A DNA stretch of 64,000 nucleotides from Dipteronia dyeriana (Eukaryota > Streptophyta > Magnoliopsida > Sapindales > Sapindaceae): NCBI GenBank assembly GCA_032871835.1, contig CM065295.1:39988360-40052359 (forward strand), in the 5' to 3' direction. Below, piece after piece: positions 34,428 through 45,667 of this stretch (within the stretch, counting starts at the first letter, position 1; every line of letters starts with the position of its first letter). The notes under the pieces were generated by a model. It saw nothing but the letters and a program-made list of their open reading frames with translations, made no database searches and was not told the origin of the DNA. Both the position numbers and the translations under genes were made by a program.

Positions 34428-35545
34428 AATATGAAAAAGAAGACCAATTCAAGAGTCCTGGACTTGCACGCCAAGGTAGTCACCATGTATAAATACACCT
34501 GTAAAAGGACATTAAAAGGGACTCAAGATTCGACATTCGAGGCATAATTCAACACCTAACTGCATATGGGATCTCTAATCCTAAAATCGACCTGCCTGAG
34601 GAAAGTATATACACTTCGTATAAGTTCTCTTTACAATATTGCTACATGTATTATCTCTCCCAGAAATATATCGGGATTGGTTAACATTATGTTACCATTG
34701 TAAGCTCAACTACGTTGTATTATTTAACCAATCTTGTAAGTTCCCCGGAACATTCTTTGATATATACATAAGGAAGGGTATTCCCCCTTCCTCTGGATAC
34801 TACCTTGGGGTTTTTCAGCATGTGATCATTTGTGATGCTTTTTCCCCCTTGGTCAATCCATCTCCCTCTACAAAAGACTTGTATTTTTCATATTATCTAA
34901 TGTATTATGCATGTGTGTATGCGGGGTAGGTACCAACCCCATTGGTCCTAGCTCTCTAATCCTTCTTATATGAGATCGGGAAACTACAACGAAGATCTAG
35001 GGAACCGGATCTAGCTCCTACCCCATTGGACCTAGCATCCTTATTCTTTTTATCTACGTCAAGTCGCATGTCGAGATAGGGAGAAACCACCCTGACATGT
35101 TTGAAGGAAGTCAAGGAGCTCTCCTGCGATTTCTCTAAGGAAGCGGGTGTGGATCCGACATAAAAGCCAGGCAAGCCCCGCTCCTTAATCATCGTATAAG
35201 TTGAGGAACTTTATAAAGAAATCAGTTTCCAGAACCGGGCTCCGGGTACCAGAACGAGCTCCAACCCCGACCGAGGACCAGGACCAGAGAACAAGGACCA
35301 TTATCTGCCCCTTCACACCAGTAAGGGAACCTCGAGCTCCCCATATCTCCTCTTTAAGCATGAAGCCTGACAGGCAGGATGCCTCATCTTCTACCTACTA
35401 TATCATCCTCTTTTACCGCTTCATTCTCTACATACGAGATCACCAAGGTACGAGGTACCTACCCTGACCGTTACCTCAAAAGTAGCGGTCCTGAGGGTGT
35501 TAGCTTTAATTCCTCACCATGAGTAAATTTTTGGTTAACAACAAC

Positions 35546-36530
35546 TATACCAGCAACATCTGTGACTACCTTAAATCAGCTTATTGACATACCTATTGAG
35601 TCACAAACTCAACCATTCAATTCCACCACACAAACCGACCAAGCTACAAAATCACACCACACCGTTGACCCACATACTATACAAGTTGACAGACGTATTA
35701 AGTCACAAACTCCACCATCAACTTGTGCCATACAAATTGACAATGTTATAGAATTACACCGAACCCATGACCCACATGCTTCATCTTCTATAGTCACTCA
35801 TCCTATGACAACAAGAAGTAAGGTAGGTACTCAAGTTTCGAACAAAAAATATGCTTTGACTACAAAATTTGCTATTGAACAGGTTGAACCCTCATGTTTT
35901 AGTCATGCTATCAAACAAGCTGAATGACATATAGCTATATGTTCATAATTTAATGCTTTACAAAAATGTGGTACATGGTCTTTGGTTGAATGCACACCGG
36001 ATATGAATGTACTTCTAAATAAATGGGTTTTCAAAATTAAGAAAAATTCAAATGGCTTTATTGAATGCTACAAAGCTCGACTCGGTTTCATCAACAAGAA
36101 GGCATAGACTATACTGAAACTTTCAGTCTTGTAGTCAAGCACACTCATATTCGGGTTGTTCTAGCTCTTGCTACCTATCAACAATGGCCTATTCAATAAT
36201 TAGATGTTCAAAATGTGTTTCTTCATGATTTTATAAATGAAAATGTTTACATGCCCCAACCGAAAGGCTTTGAGGATCCTTTTTTTCCTAATCATGTGTG
36301 TTGTCTCCATAAATCACTTTATGGTTTAAAACAGGCACCCCGAGCATGGTTAAAAAGGTTTCTGACTATCTTGAAGATCCTGGGTTTCTTGAATCGAAAA
36401 CTGATTATTCTCTTTTCACATATCATAAAGTCGACATTTCCATCATATTACTAATTTTTATGGATGACATTTTCATTACGGGCAACAATGAATCATTTCT
36501 CAAAGAACTTATCACGAACTTAGGGAAGAT
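35546..36530 (+). pseudogene. Element B linker and reverse transcriptase, part 1
   Basis: After the D insertion a Thr/Gln/His-rich linker leads to HPMTTRSKVGTQ, the usual start of the copia RT region, then CGTWSLVECTPDMNVLLNKW. After frameshifts come [20 protein letters not shown] and [14 protein letters not shown], and in the next frame IFMDDIFITGN at 36457-36489. The catalytic motif is FMDD where YVDD is usual. The sequence is cut inside the palm by element F. Confidence 0.85.
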
Positions 36531-38030
36531 TGTTAGGTCCTAGATTTGTGTTGGCTTGATTCCATAAAAAAAAACTTCATTTCTTTGTAATGCTTAGTTG
36601 CTTAAGTGGTTCGTGATGATAAGAGCTTCAAGGAAGAAAAGAAACTTCTCATGGTGCAAAGTTCATCTTCAAGAGGATTGGTACTATTCTTGGATGCTAA
36701 GGTATCGAGATCATTCTTCCTCTTGCAAGGTGTAAGCGCACACACACACAATTCATTCATATGTGACCCTGCTTAGTTGTGCGTCATTATAAGCGCACAC
36801 ACACACAATTCATACATTTGTATCCCTGTATCATAGCAGATCATTTGGCATAACACTTTCACACACTTGAAGTTGAATGCTCATGCATTGGTATGAAAGT
36901 AACATGTTTTGGAAAATGCATGATTGGAGACTATCTCTATGTAGTTTGCATTCTTATGTGAAATGTGTTTGTTTGTTTATACATTTGTATAACATGGATC
37001 TTGAACTTGATTTTAGTCTTAGATTGTTCTTGATTTAGTTCTGTTTATTTCGGTTACTCATACTATTGATTTCGAGTTCTAAGTCAAAAGATACTACACT
37101 TTCAACTCATGTTGCATATATTGTCTTAGTCTTCATATATCGAGTCAAATTCTTATTTTCTGGGTTGAGTATCTTAAATGTCCATATCCATGAGGGAGTT
37201 CCAGTTCGTAATCTTAAAACGGATTCAAATTCGTAGTTCGGAGGCCAAAGAACGGTCGAAGAACGTGAGATGAGTGCAAGGGGTGAGGTGCGATGGCTCA
37301 AAGCCATCACCATGAACAATCCCGAGATGACGTGTGGCCATCTCAGCCCCAAGAGTGCTCTGCCCTGAGATGCCCATGCACCATCTCGGGGAGACACTAC
37401 AGAAAGGGGGAAAATTGGTCTTTTGGCTTTTCTTTCTTTAAAACCTCTCCTTCCCTCTCATTCATTACAAGTTGAGAAAATTGAAATTGAAGAACAAGTG
37501 CAGAAACTTTTCTCTCAACATTTTTGTTTTTGTGATAACTTCTTCATTTCTACTCCGAATCACTTGATTCAAAAACCGATTTCGAGTGTCTTGAAGATTT
37601 CTAAAAACCCCAAGCATTTTCAGAACCAAAGGATGTCTACATATTTCGTTGTGATCTGATCTTCAGTTAGTGGTTTGCATCCTTGTTGGTAAAATCATCT
37701 TCTTCTTAGTTTTCTTCTTAGATCTTCTTATTGATTGATGTTATTTGATTAAGAAGCATGACTAGGATGATTTTGATATCATTTTTTGGTTTGTTGATTT
37801 GATTTTCAAGTTTAGCTAGATTTGTGATATATTGAATGATTTGTGCTAAACTTGATAAACATGAAATTGTTTCTGGAAATCCTTTGTTCTTATGCTTGAT
37901 TGATTGTTTCTAGATCTAATTTAATTTTCTAAGAACTAGGTTTTGTTTCAATTGATGTCTATATCTTCATATATATGTTCTTAGTTGATAACATGCTTAG
38001 GTTGTCTAGATGCATTTGTGATTGTTCTTT

Positions 38031-40826
38031 TGTTAGGTCTGTGAGTTTTGTTGGCATTATTCTATATCAAAACAACATTTCCTTTGTATTGTTTAGTTGT
38101 CTCGGAATCATGATGATTCAAGCTTCAAAGAAGGAATGACAACTATTCAAGCAAGTTCAAGTCTTCAAAGGGAAAAGTGCTTCATGATTCTACAAAGGTA
38201 TATTAAGACCTTTCTTGTCTCTTTCAAGGCTTAGGCACACACACACACAATTCATTCATATGTGTCCCTGCATCATTGTGCACCATGTATAACACATTCA
38301 CACACTTAAAGATGAATGCTCATGCATTGGTATGGAAATAACATGTTTTGGAAAATGCATGATTGGAGACTATCTCTATGTAGTTTGCATTCTAGTGTGA
38401 ACTGTGTTTGTATGTGTATATGTTTGTATAACATGGATATTGAACTTGAATTTAGTCTTTAATCATTCTTGATTAAGTTCTGGTCATTTCGGTTACTCAT
38501 ACTATTGATTTCAAGTTCTAAGTCAAAAGATACTACGTTTTCAACTAGTGTTGCATACATTGTCTTCATATTCATATATCGAGTAGAATTATTATTTTCT
38601 GGGTTGAGTATCTTATATGTCCATCTCCGTGCATGAGTTACGGTTTATAATCCACAAACAGATTCGAATTCTGAGTTTGATGGACGGAGAACGGTCTAAG
38701 AGCGTGAAGGAAGGTCGGAGGAGAAAGAAGCAAGCAAGACACTTCTTTCCCGAGATGGCGCGTGGCCATCTCGGGACAGAAGGCTTGCTGCCCGAGATTC
38801 CCATGCTCCATCTCGAGCAGCAAGCATGCTTTGCTTCTTCTTGCCCCTCTTAATCATTTCACATGCCCTATTGTCCCTCTCCTTTATATTCTCCTTCCCT
38901 CTCACATTTCATTCTAAGGAAGAAGAAAATGTAGTGCAGAAAATTTCCAGGTTTTTTCTCTCAACTTTGAATCACCATATCTCTCTCATTTCTTATCCGA
39001 TATGAGTGATTCAAATTGGAGAAGTTTTGTATTGACGTCCTCTATCATCACCAAGCAACCTTGAAGTCATTTGTTCAATTTTTCTGGTGGATTATACCAT
39101 TTTCGTGACTGCACTCGAAATTGTCAAGGTTTTTGTTTATCTTTTGATTTCTTTGATTCTAATGTTCAAATACCTTGGGTCTTCTTCCTACTTGTGTGTA
39201 TTTGACTTGACCATATGTTGATGAGTGATAAACCTTCAATTAAATGCTAGTTGTGCTTAATTAGATACTTGATTGTGAGTTAGGTTTCAATCAAACCTAT
39301 GTTTTCACATGATTGTGAGTTGTATTGTGCTAGCATCTTATCTAGGACTATTTGTGCTTTGATTGACTTTGTTTTCATGATTAATAGTCTTATCATATGC
39401 TAGAACTCATTTGTTGAATAGATCTAGGATTAACACATTTGATTTTATTTTTAGAGTCTATTAGAGTTTAATTGACTATTTTTATGAATATATGCTCTAA
39501 ATGATTGCTAGAGATTTGATTGATCATATCTTGTGTTTCTAGATTTTTGTGTTAGTACTAAAGTCTTGAATATGTACTTCATGAACATGTTTATTTCAAG
39601 CTTTAGTAACATGAATAAAATCTAGGTTTAAAGTATGTGTTTGGAAATTTGGCATGCTCAAGATTTTTATTCATGCATAAGATCTAGACAATCTTGTTTT
39701 GTGAACTTTATTGTCTATGTCTAGATCTTCATGGAGTGTACCTAATTCATACATTTCATATGCTCATACATCATCTTGTGTGGTGTTATTTTTGGATTAT
39801 AAACTAGAAAAATATACTTTGTGTGCTCATTGATTAATTCTAGTTTCCATAGAATTTGTTGATTATCTTATTCTATGTTGCGTGCTTGTTTGCTTTTTGC
39901 ATTCATGATCACTTAGATACCTTGTGAGAATGAAGTCTTGACAATAGGTGTGAGACCTATGTTGTTGAGCAAGAAGTCTTGGCAAGAGGTGTGAGACCTT
40001 GGATTGTCAAGCAAGGAAGTCTTGGCTAGAGTCGGGAGGACTCGGATAGTCGAGCAAGAAGTCTTGCCTAGGGTCATGAGGATCCTGTTAGGTGAGCGAG
40101 GAAGTCTTGACTAGAGTTGGGAGTACTCAGATAGTTGAGCAAGAAGTCTTGTCTTGGGTCGTGAGGATCCGGATAGATGATCGAGGAAGTCTTGACAAGA
40201 GGTGTGAGGCCTCAGATTGTTGAGCATTAGAGCGACATCTTCATGAGTAGGATATGAGGGTAGTTTCTAGGTGAAGGGGTCACTTGAAAGACTGTACTTG
40301 TCTTATCTACTAATGGATTTTGTTTGCCGATGGTTGCTAGCATGTGGATGTTTCCTCTTCGGAAGTTTACCACGCTATATCTTGTGTCAACTTTTCTCTA
40401 TCCCTAACTCTCTAGTATTTGTATTTGTTATTTGAATACTATTTATAGAACTCTTTATGTAAGTTAACTTCCTTATACAATATTGTTTGTGTATGTTAGA
40501 TAATTTTGTATCTTGTGATATTCCATTCAAGTTGTAAAGTACCACATTGTAATACTCTAAGTACAACTTATGGAATTTTGTCTACATTGAAAATATTTGT
40601 TCATAAGATACATTGATTCTTGTTGTATGTTTTGTAGACTAGGAGTGGAGATTTGAGCATACATGAATATACTATTTTCTCATAACAATCATGTTGAATG
40701 TTAATTTGTATACTTATCAAGGTTTTGTCACTAGTCTTAAAAGATTTATCAAAAGTCAGAGACAACCTATTAACCCCCCATCCCCCCCTATAGGTTGTTT
40801 AGTATAACCTTGTACACATTATTTCA
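38031..40826 (+). repeat. Element G: solo LTR inside the F 5' LTR (2796 bp)
   Basis: TGTTAGG start, ATTTCA end, perfect target duplication TCTTT at 38026-38030 and 40827-40831. The F 3' LTR is uninterrupted at the matching site near 48645. It is closer to the A LTR than to the F LTRs, for example in its first 300 bases. It has the hairpin block at 38750-38820 and the 42-bp minisatellite at 39930-40230. Confidence 0.92.
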
Positions 40827-41503
40827 TCTTTGAAAGCATAATCTAGCTATCTATTTGCATGTCCATAGAATTTATTGATCATCATTTTCTATGTTGAGTG
40901 TTTGTTTGCATTTTGCATTCATGATCACTTAGATGCCTTGTGAAGAGGTGGAAAGTCTCATATCTTAGAGTGATTCTTTGATTTGAGCATTTGTTAGTCT
41001 TAGCTAGAGTCGGGAGGACTTGGATAGCTAAGCAAGTGGAAGTCTCGACAAGAGGTGTGATACCTCGGATTGTTGAGCAAAGAAGTCTCAACAAGAGGTG
41101 TGAGACCTCAGATTGTTGAGCAAGAAAGTCTTTACTAGAGTCGGGAGGACTCGGATAGTTGAGTAAGAAGTCTTGCCTAGGGTTGGGAGGATCTGAAAAG
41201 GTGAGCAAGGAATCTTCCTAGAGACAGGGGGTCTTGGATAGGAAGTCGACTTAGTAGATCACTAGGTTCAAGGATAGAGTGAGAGTGATAGCTTGTAGAG
41301 CATGTGTGATTGCTTGAGTGCGTAACTCTATTTGAAATAGTGGATTTTCTTTTGCCAGTGGTTGTGGTATCAACCCATGGATGTTTCCTCTTTAGAGGTT
41401 TTACCACGTAAAAATTGTGTGTCATTGTTTGAAATTTTTATTAAACATTGTTTGAATTGCATTGTTTTTAAAAAGAGATAAAAATTGGAGCATATGCCTA
41501 TTT

Positions 41504-41504
<1 letters not shown>

Positions 41505-41542
<38 letters not shown>
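41505..41542 (+). repeat. 38-base poly-C tract near the F 5' LTR end
   Basis: An uninterrupted run of 38 C followed by TCTAGG. The F 3' LTR has 13 C at the same place (49318-49330). Confidence 0.9.
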
Positions 41543-41544
<2 letters not shown>

Positions 41545-41583
41545 TAGGTATATTCACACTATAAAGATAAAAGTAATTTTAAT

Positions 41584-41597
41584 TGGTATCAAAGCTG
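41584..41597 (+). other. Primer binding site of element F
   Basis: TGGTATCAAAGCTG, two bases after the LTR end. It differs by one base from the initiator-tRNA-Met site TGGTATCAGAGC. Confidence 0.8.
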
Positions 41598-41631
41598 GTT
41601 TATGGACGTACTTAGATAGATCTTCTTTGTA

Positions 41632-42711
41632 GTGTTTGTTATCTTCTTTAGTTTCATCATGATTAAAGAATTGTATTCTTTTGTGGCTTCTCTTGTTGAA
41701 GGTGAGTCTATTGACTTAGATGATCAAAAGATCAAAGATCTTATTCAAGAAAATGAAAGGATCTCTAAGATCAATAAGTCTCTCACTAAGAAGTTAGAAA
41801 ATCATGACTGTATCTCAAAATGTGTTATTGATCTTAATGATAAAATTCTTAATCTTGAGAAAAACTTGATTGATAGCAATGATAGATTAAGTATTTTGAA
41901 GCATGAAATTGAGCAAAGAGATGAATCTCTTGATCGTGCTAGGAGAATTGAAAATGTGCTTAGAACAAAACTTAATGAGCATGAGAATCAAGAGAAAGTT
42001 CTTAATGAAAAACTTAATGAGGCTAAAGAGATGATTAACAAGATGTTATCTAGCTCTAACAAAGTGAAAGCTCTCATTAAGGTTAGAAAGCCTTCAAGCG
42101 ACAAAAGAGGTTTAGGATATGTTAATGAAAAATCAACTCCTTCATCTAACAAATCTACTTTTGTCAAAGCTTGTTACAATTTAAATGTAGGTACACTCTC
42201 TAACGGTAAAGCCATGAATGCTATCGGAGGTGCCTCAACATCAATAATGAAAGTCAAGGAAAAGACTCAACAATGCCAAAGGCAAGTTATATCATCATCA
42301 AATGCAAAAGGCAAGACATCAAGTGTTGCAAGCCAAAGAGGTAAAAATGTGAGAAGGCAAAATGTGTTGAATGCTCAAGCAAATGGTAAAGTTCTCAAAT
42401 TCATACCTATTTGTCATTATTGCAACATGGTAGGACACATAAGACCTAGATGTTATGAATACATTCGTAAATGTATAATTGCCAATGATTTACATGATAT
42501 GTCTTTGAATGGTCCTAGGCAATCATCCATGTATGGATCTAGAATTAGACCTAAGAAGACCTTGGAAAAGCATGTTGAGAATAAATGTGTTGATGATTTG
42601 TTTGTTAAATCTTGTGTTGTGCCTCGTTCTACTATCCATAAGAATGTTGATAATGCTTTGTTTGATTTGTTTGAAAATGCGACTAATGGAGTCAATGTGC
42701 ATAAAAACTAG
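41632..42711 (+). pseudogene. Element F gag, N-terminal domain missing
   Basis: An open frame of 359 codons (an ATG at about 41659 is the first usable start) lies only about 50 bases after the primer site. The gag head domain (UBN2-type) is absent, so the leader and N-terminus were deleted. Residues about 25-145 are a Glu/Lys/Asn/Leu-rich coiled coil. Basic linkers follow, then a complete zinc knuckle CHYCNMVGHIRPRC at 42412-42453. It ends at TAG 42709-42711, and the same frame reopens into protease. Nucleocapsid RNA binding would be the role of the knuckle. Confidence 0.8.
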
Positions 42712-42786
42712 TCAAAGCATGTTAATAAAAGTAGGAACAAGAAACTTGTTAAGAAAGTTTGGGTTAAGAAAAACACAACACAATGT

Positions 42787-43212
42787 TTGGTTGCACAATA
42801 TGCTTTAATAGCTAATTCATCCTATTGTTGGTACCTAGATAGCGGTTGCTCTAAGAATATGATCGGTAACAAGGAATTTTTTAAGAATCTTGTTATGAAT
42901 GATGGTGGATGGGTTACATTTGGTGATGGCACCAAAAAGCAAGTTCTAGGCAAGAGAACAATTTGTATCCCCGGATTGCCTAAACTTCGTGACACCTTGT
43001 ATGTAGATGGTCTACAAGCTTATCTAATAAGCATCACTCACTTGTGTGAAATTTTTAAAGAAGTTAGCTTTAACAAGGATGTGTGCACAATAATTGATAA
43101 AAAGGGCAAAATTGTTTTGAAAGTCAAAAGGTCTTCGGACAATTGCTATTGTTTAGAGGTTGATCCACTAACATGTAATATGGCACATGAGTGCAACAAG
43201 CTTGAATTATGA
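42787..43212 (+). pseudogene. Element F protease and start of the integrase zinc domain
   Basis: Same frame as gag. WYLDSGCSKNMIGN near 42830-42870 is the copia protease site with an intact D-S-G, and VTFGDGTKKQVLG is the flap region. ITHLCEIFKEVSF and YCLEVDP follow. A TGA at 43210 falls where the LWHERLGH motif begins. Confidence 0.85.
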
Positions 43213-43980
43213 CATGAAAGATTGGGCCGCATGAATTATAAGGATTTAAAGAAGCTTGATAAATATAACATTGTTAGAGGTCTTCCTAGTCTTGGTAAAA
43301 AGCTGGATGGTGTTTGTGAACCTTGTCAATTAGGTAAACAAACAAAAGTGTCTCATAAAAAGAACACTAATTTTTCTACCAAGAAGCCTTTAGAACTTGT
43401 GCACATGGACCTAATGGGACCAATTCAAACCGAAAGCATAAATGGGAAGAAATACATTTTTGTATGTGTTGAGGTTTTTTTCTCGGTTTGCTTGGGTATA
43501 TTTTCTTAGAGACAAGACCGAAACTTTTGGTTGCTTTAAGAAGTTTTGTAATCAAGTTCAAAATGAAAAAGGTCTTGGGATCAAGAAAATATGTCGCATT
43601 AGGAGTGATCATGGGAGTGAATTTAAAAATGCTAGATTTAGTGAGTTTTATGATGATTATAGGATTTCACATGAGTTCTCGGCTCCTAGAATTTCTCAAC
43701 AAAATAGTATTGTTGAGAGGAAGAATCGTGTCTTTCAAGAGATGGCAAGGGTCATGCTCAATAGCAAGAAAGTTTCTAGAAATCTTTGGGCCGAAGTAGT
43801 CAATACCGCATGCTATATCACTAATAGAGTTTTTAGAAGGCCCGTCACAAAACAAACCTCCTATGAACTTTGAAAGGGCAAGAAGCCCAATGTGAGTTAC
43901 TTCCACACTTTTGTGAGTAAGTGTTTTATTTTGAATGATAGAGATCCTTAGGAAAGTTTGATGCTAAAAGTGATATTGGT
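43213..43980 (+). pseudogene. Element F integrase
   Basis: HERLGRMNYKDLKKL and CEPCQLGKQTKVSHK form the HHCC zinc domain (final His of LGH is Arg). The core has LVHMDLMGPIQTES (Asp 1), then a frameshift near 43470, then RIRSDHGSEFKNARF (Asp 2) and QQNSIVERKNRVFQEMARVM (Glu). All three catalytic residues are present. A second break lies near 43873, and GLFLGYANNSRAYRVFSLKT follows at 43975-44040 in another frame. Confidence 0.85.
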
Positions 43981-44019
43981 CTCTTTCTTGGGTATGCTAA
44001 TAATAGTCGTGCATATAGA

Positions 44020-45395
44020 GTGTTCAGTTTGAAAACTAAGACTATTATGGAGTCTATTAATGTGAAAATAGATGATCTTAGCATGTTTGATTTGTGTGAT
44101 AACCATGGTGTCAATGAACCTAAAGAACATTTGTTGAATGACACTAAAACACCTATTGATGTGACTAGTTGTGATGAAAGTGAGTCTAGTTATAATGATG
44201 ATAATGGTAGTGTTGCTAGAGAAGAAAGTCAGGAGTTAGAAAATGGTTTAAATGATGACCAACAAGATGTTGAAAATTCTAATTTCAGACTTAGGAACAT
44301 GCATTACCAATAAGACATCATAGATGATTTGAATGAAGGGGTTAGAACTAGAAGACAACTAGCTAACCAAATTTCATATGCTTTCTACACTTCTCAAATT
44401 GAGCCCAAAAATATTAATGAAGCAATTATTGATGAATATTGGGTTAATGCCATGCAAGAAGAACTAAATCAATTTGAGAGGAATGAAGTATGGTCCTTAG
44501 TTCCTAGACCAAAAGATATCAATGTGATTGGTACAAAATAGGTGTTTAGGAATAAGACCAATGAATGTGGCAAGATGGTGAGAAATAAAGCAAGACTGGT
44601 GGCTTAAGGATACACTCAAGTTGAGGGTGTAGACTTTGAAGAGACTTTTGCACCCGTTGCACGTCTTGAGTCCATTAGGCTTTTGTTGTCCATTGCATGT
44701 CTTAAGAATTTTAAATTGTTTCAAATGGATGTCAAAAGTGCTTTTCTCAATGGATACCTTCAAGAAGAAGTGTATGTTGAACAACCTAAGGGTCGCACTC
44801 TCCTAATCATGTGTTTAAGTTGAAAAAGGCTCTTTATGGCCTTAAGCAAGCCCCTAGAGCTTGGTATGATAGGTTGACTCAATATCTTATTGACAACCAA
44901 TATATGAGAGGTGGTATTGATAGAACATTATTTGTCAAGCATTATAACAATGACATTTTTGTTGCACAAATATATGTTGATGATATTGTGTTTGGGTCTA
45001 CATGTAAAACCAAGGTTGATGATTTTGTGAATGTTATGTCAAGAGAATTTGAAATGAGTATGGTAGGTGAACTCAATTACTTTCTAGGCATGCAAGTGAA
45101 ACAATCTAGCAATGGTATCATGTTGTCACAATCTAAGTATGCTAGAAATCTTGTTAAGAAATTTGGCCTTGAAAGTGGAAAAGAATTTGAAACACCTATG
45201 AGTACAACTTTAAAACTTGACAAAGATGAACAAGGAAAAAATGTTGATCAAAGTCTCTATAGGAGCATGGTAGGTAGCCTTCTCTACCTAACGGCAAGTA
45301 GGCCGGATATTTGTTTTAGTGTAGGTTTGTGTGCTAGGTTTCAAGCTAATCCAAAAGAATCTCACTTGAAAGCCGTTAAAAGAATCAATTAGGTA
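44020..45395 (+). pseudogene. Element F reverse transcriptase
   Basis: An acidic linker (44020-44313) leads to AMQEELNQFERNEVWSLVPR, then [26 protein letters not shown] and [20 protein letters not shown] with the first catalytic Asp. After a frameshift near 44790 the frame 44811-45392 has [17 protein letters not shown] and YVDDIVFGS at 44973-44999, with both catalytic Asp, then LNYFLGMQVKQ and MVGSLLYLTASRPDICFSV. Stops at 44311, 44539 and 44606. This is the best preserved RT in the window. Confidence 0.9.
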
Positions 45396-45667
45396 TATTA
45401 AAGAAACACATAATCTTGGTTTATTCTATGACTCTCTATTGTGATAATATGAGTGCCATTAACATCTCTAAAAATCCGATTCAACACTCACACACAAAGT
45501 ATATAGACATTAGGCATCATTTCATTAGAGAACTTGTTGAACATTCAATAGTAACTCTTGAACATATGCCTACTAAAAATCAACTTGCGGACTTGTTCAC
45601 AAAGCCCTTGGACAAAGAGAGATTTGTATCTCTTAGAAGATCCATTGGCATGATTTGTGTTGATTAA
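45396..45667 (+). pseudogene. Element F RNase H, internally deleted
   Basis: After KAVKRI the usual central part (the DADWAG segment to the AEAEYIA region) is missing. The sequence jumps to MTLYCDNMSAINISKNPIQH, RHHFIRELVEH and QLADLFTKPLDKERF, the normal copia RNase H end, stopping at 45665-45667. The deleted stretch should be about 80-90 residues, removing two catalytic positions. Confidence 0.8.

Larger units (their letters stand above)
22640..35540 (+). mobile_element. Element D: gene-less gypsy-like LTR element with satellite array (LARD type)
   Basis: Both ends carry the target duplication ACAAC (22635-22639, 35541-35545). The 5' LTR starts TGTTAATAGCC and ends GTTAACA. A primer site, TGGCACCGTCTGTGGGAAC, lies at 26021, and a polypurine tract precedes the second LTR at 31875. 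The 5.9-kb internal region has no gag, protease, RT or integrase on either strand, only short frames, so it must have moved using another element's proteins. It carries a tandem array of about 452-bp units and a 2-kb block that is also present inside the 5' LTR. Element E- is inserted in its 3' LTR. Confidence 0.82.
31875..35540 (+). repeat. 3' LTR of element D, interrupted by E-
   Basis: Starts TATTAAAAGCC (TG mutated to TA) and ends GTTAACA. Without E- it is about 2052 bp. The part 32118-32813 has no match in the 5' LTR. Confidence 0.8.
36531..41581 (+). repeat. 5' LTR of element F, interrupted by solo LTR G
   Basis: LTR parts are 36531-38030 and 40832-41581 (2250 bp together against 2222 in the 3' LTR). 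The TATA site reads TACAGAAAG at about 37397 where the 3' LTR has TATATAAAG. The hairpin block is at 37323-37390 and the minisatellite at 40950-41220. Confidence 0.87.
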
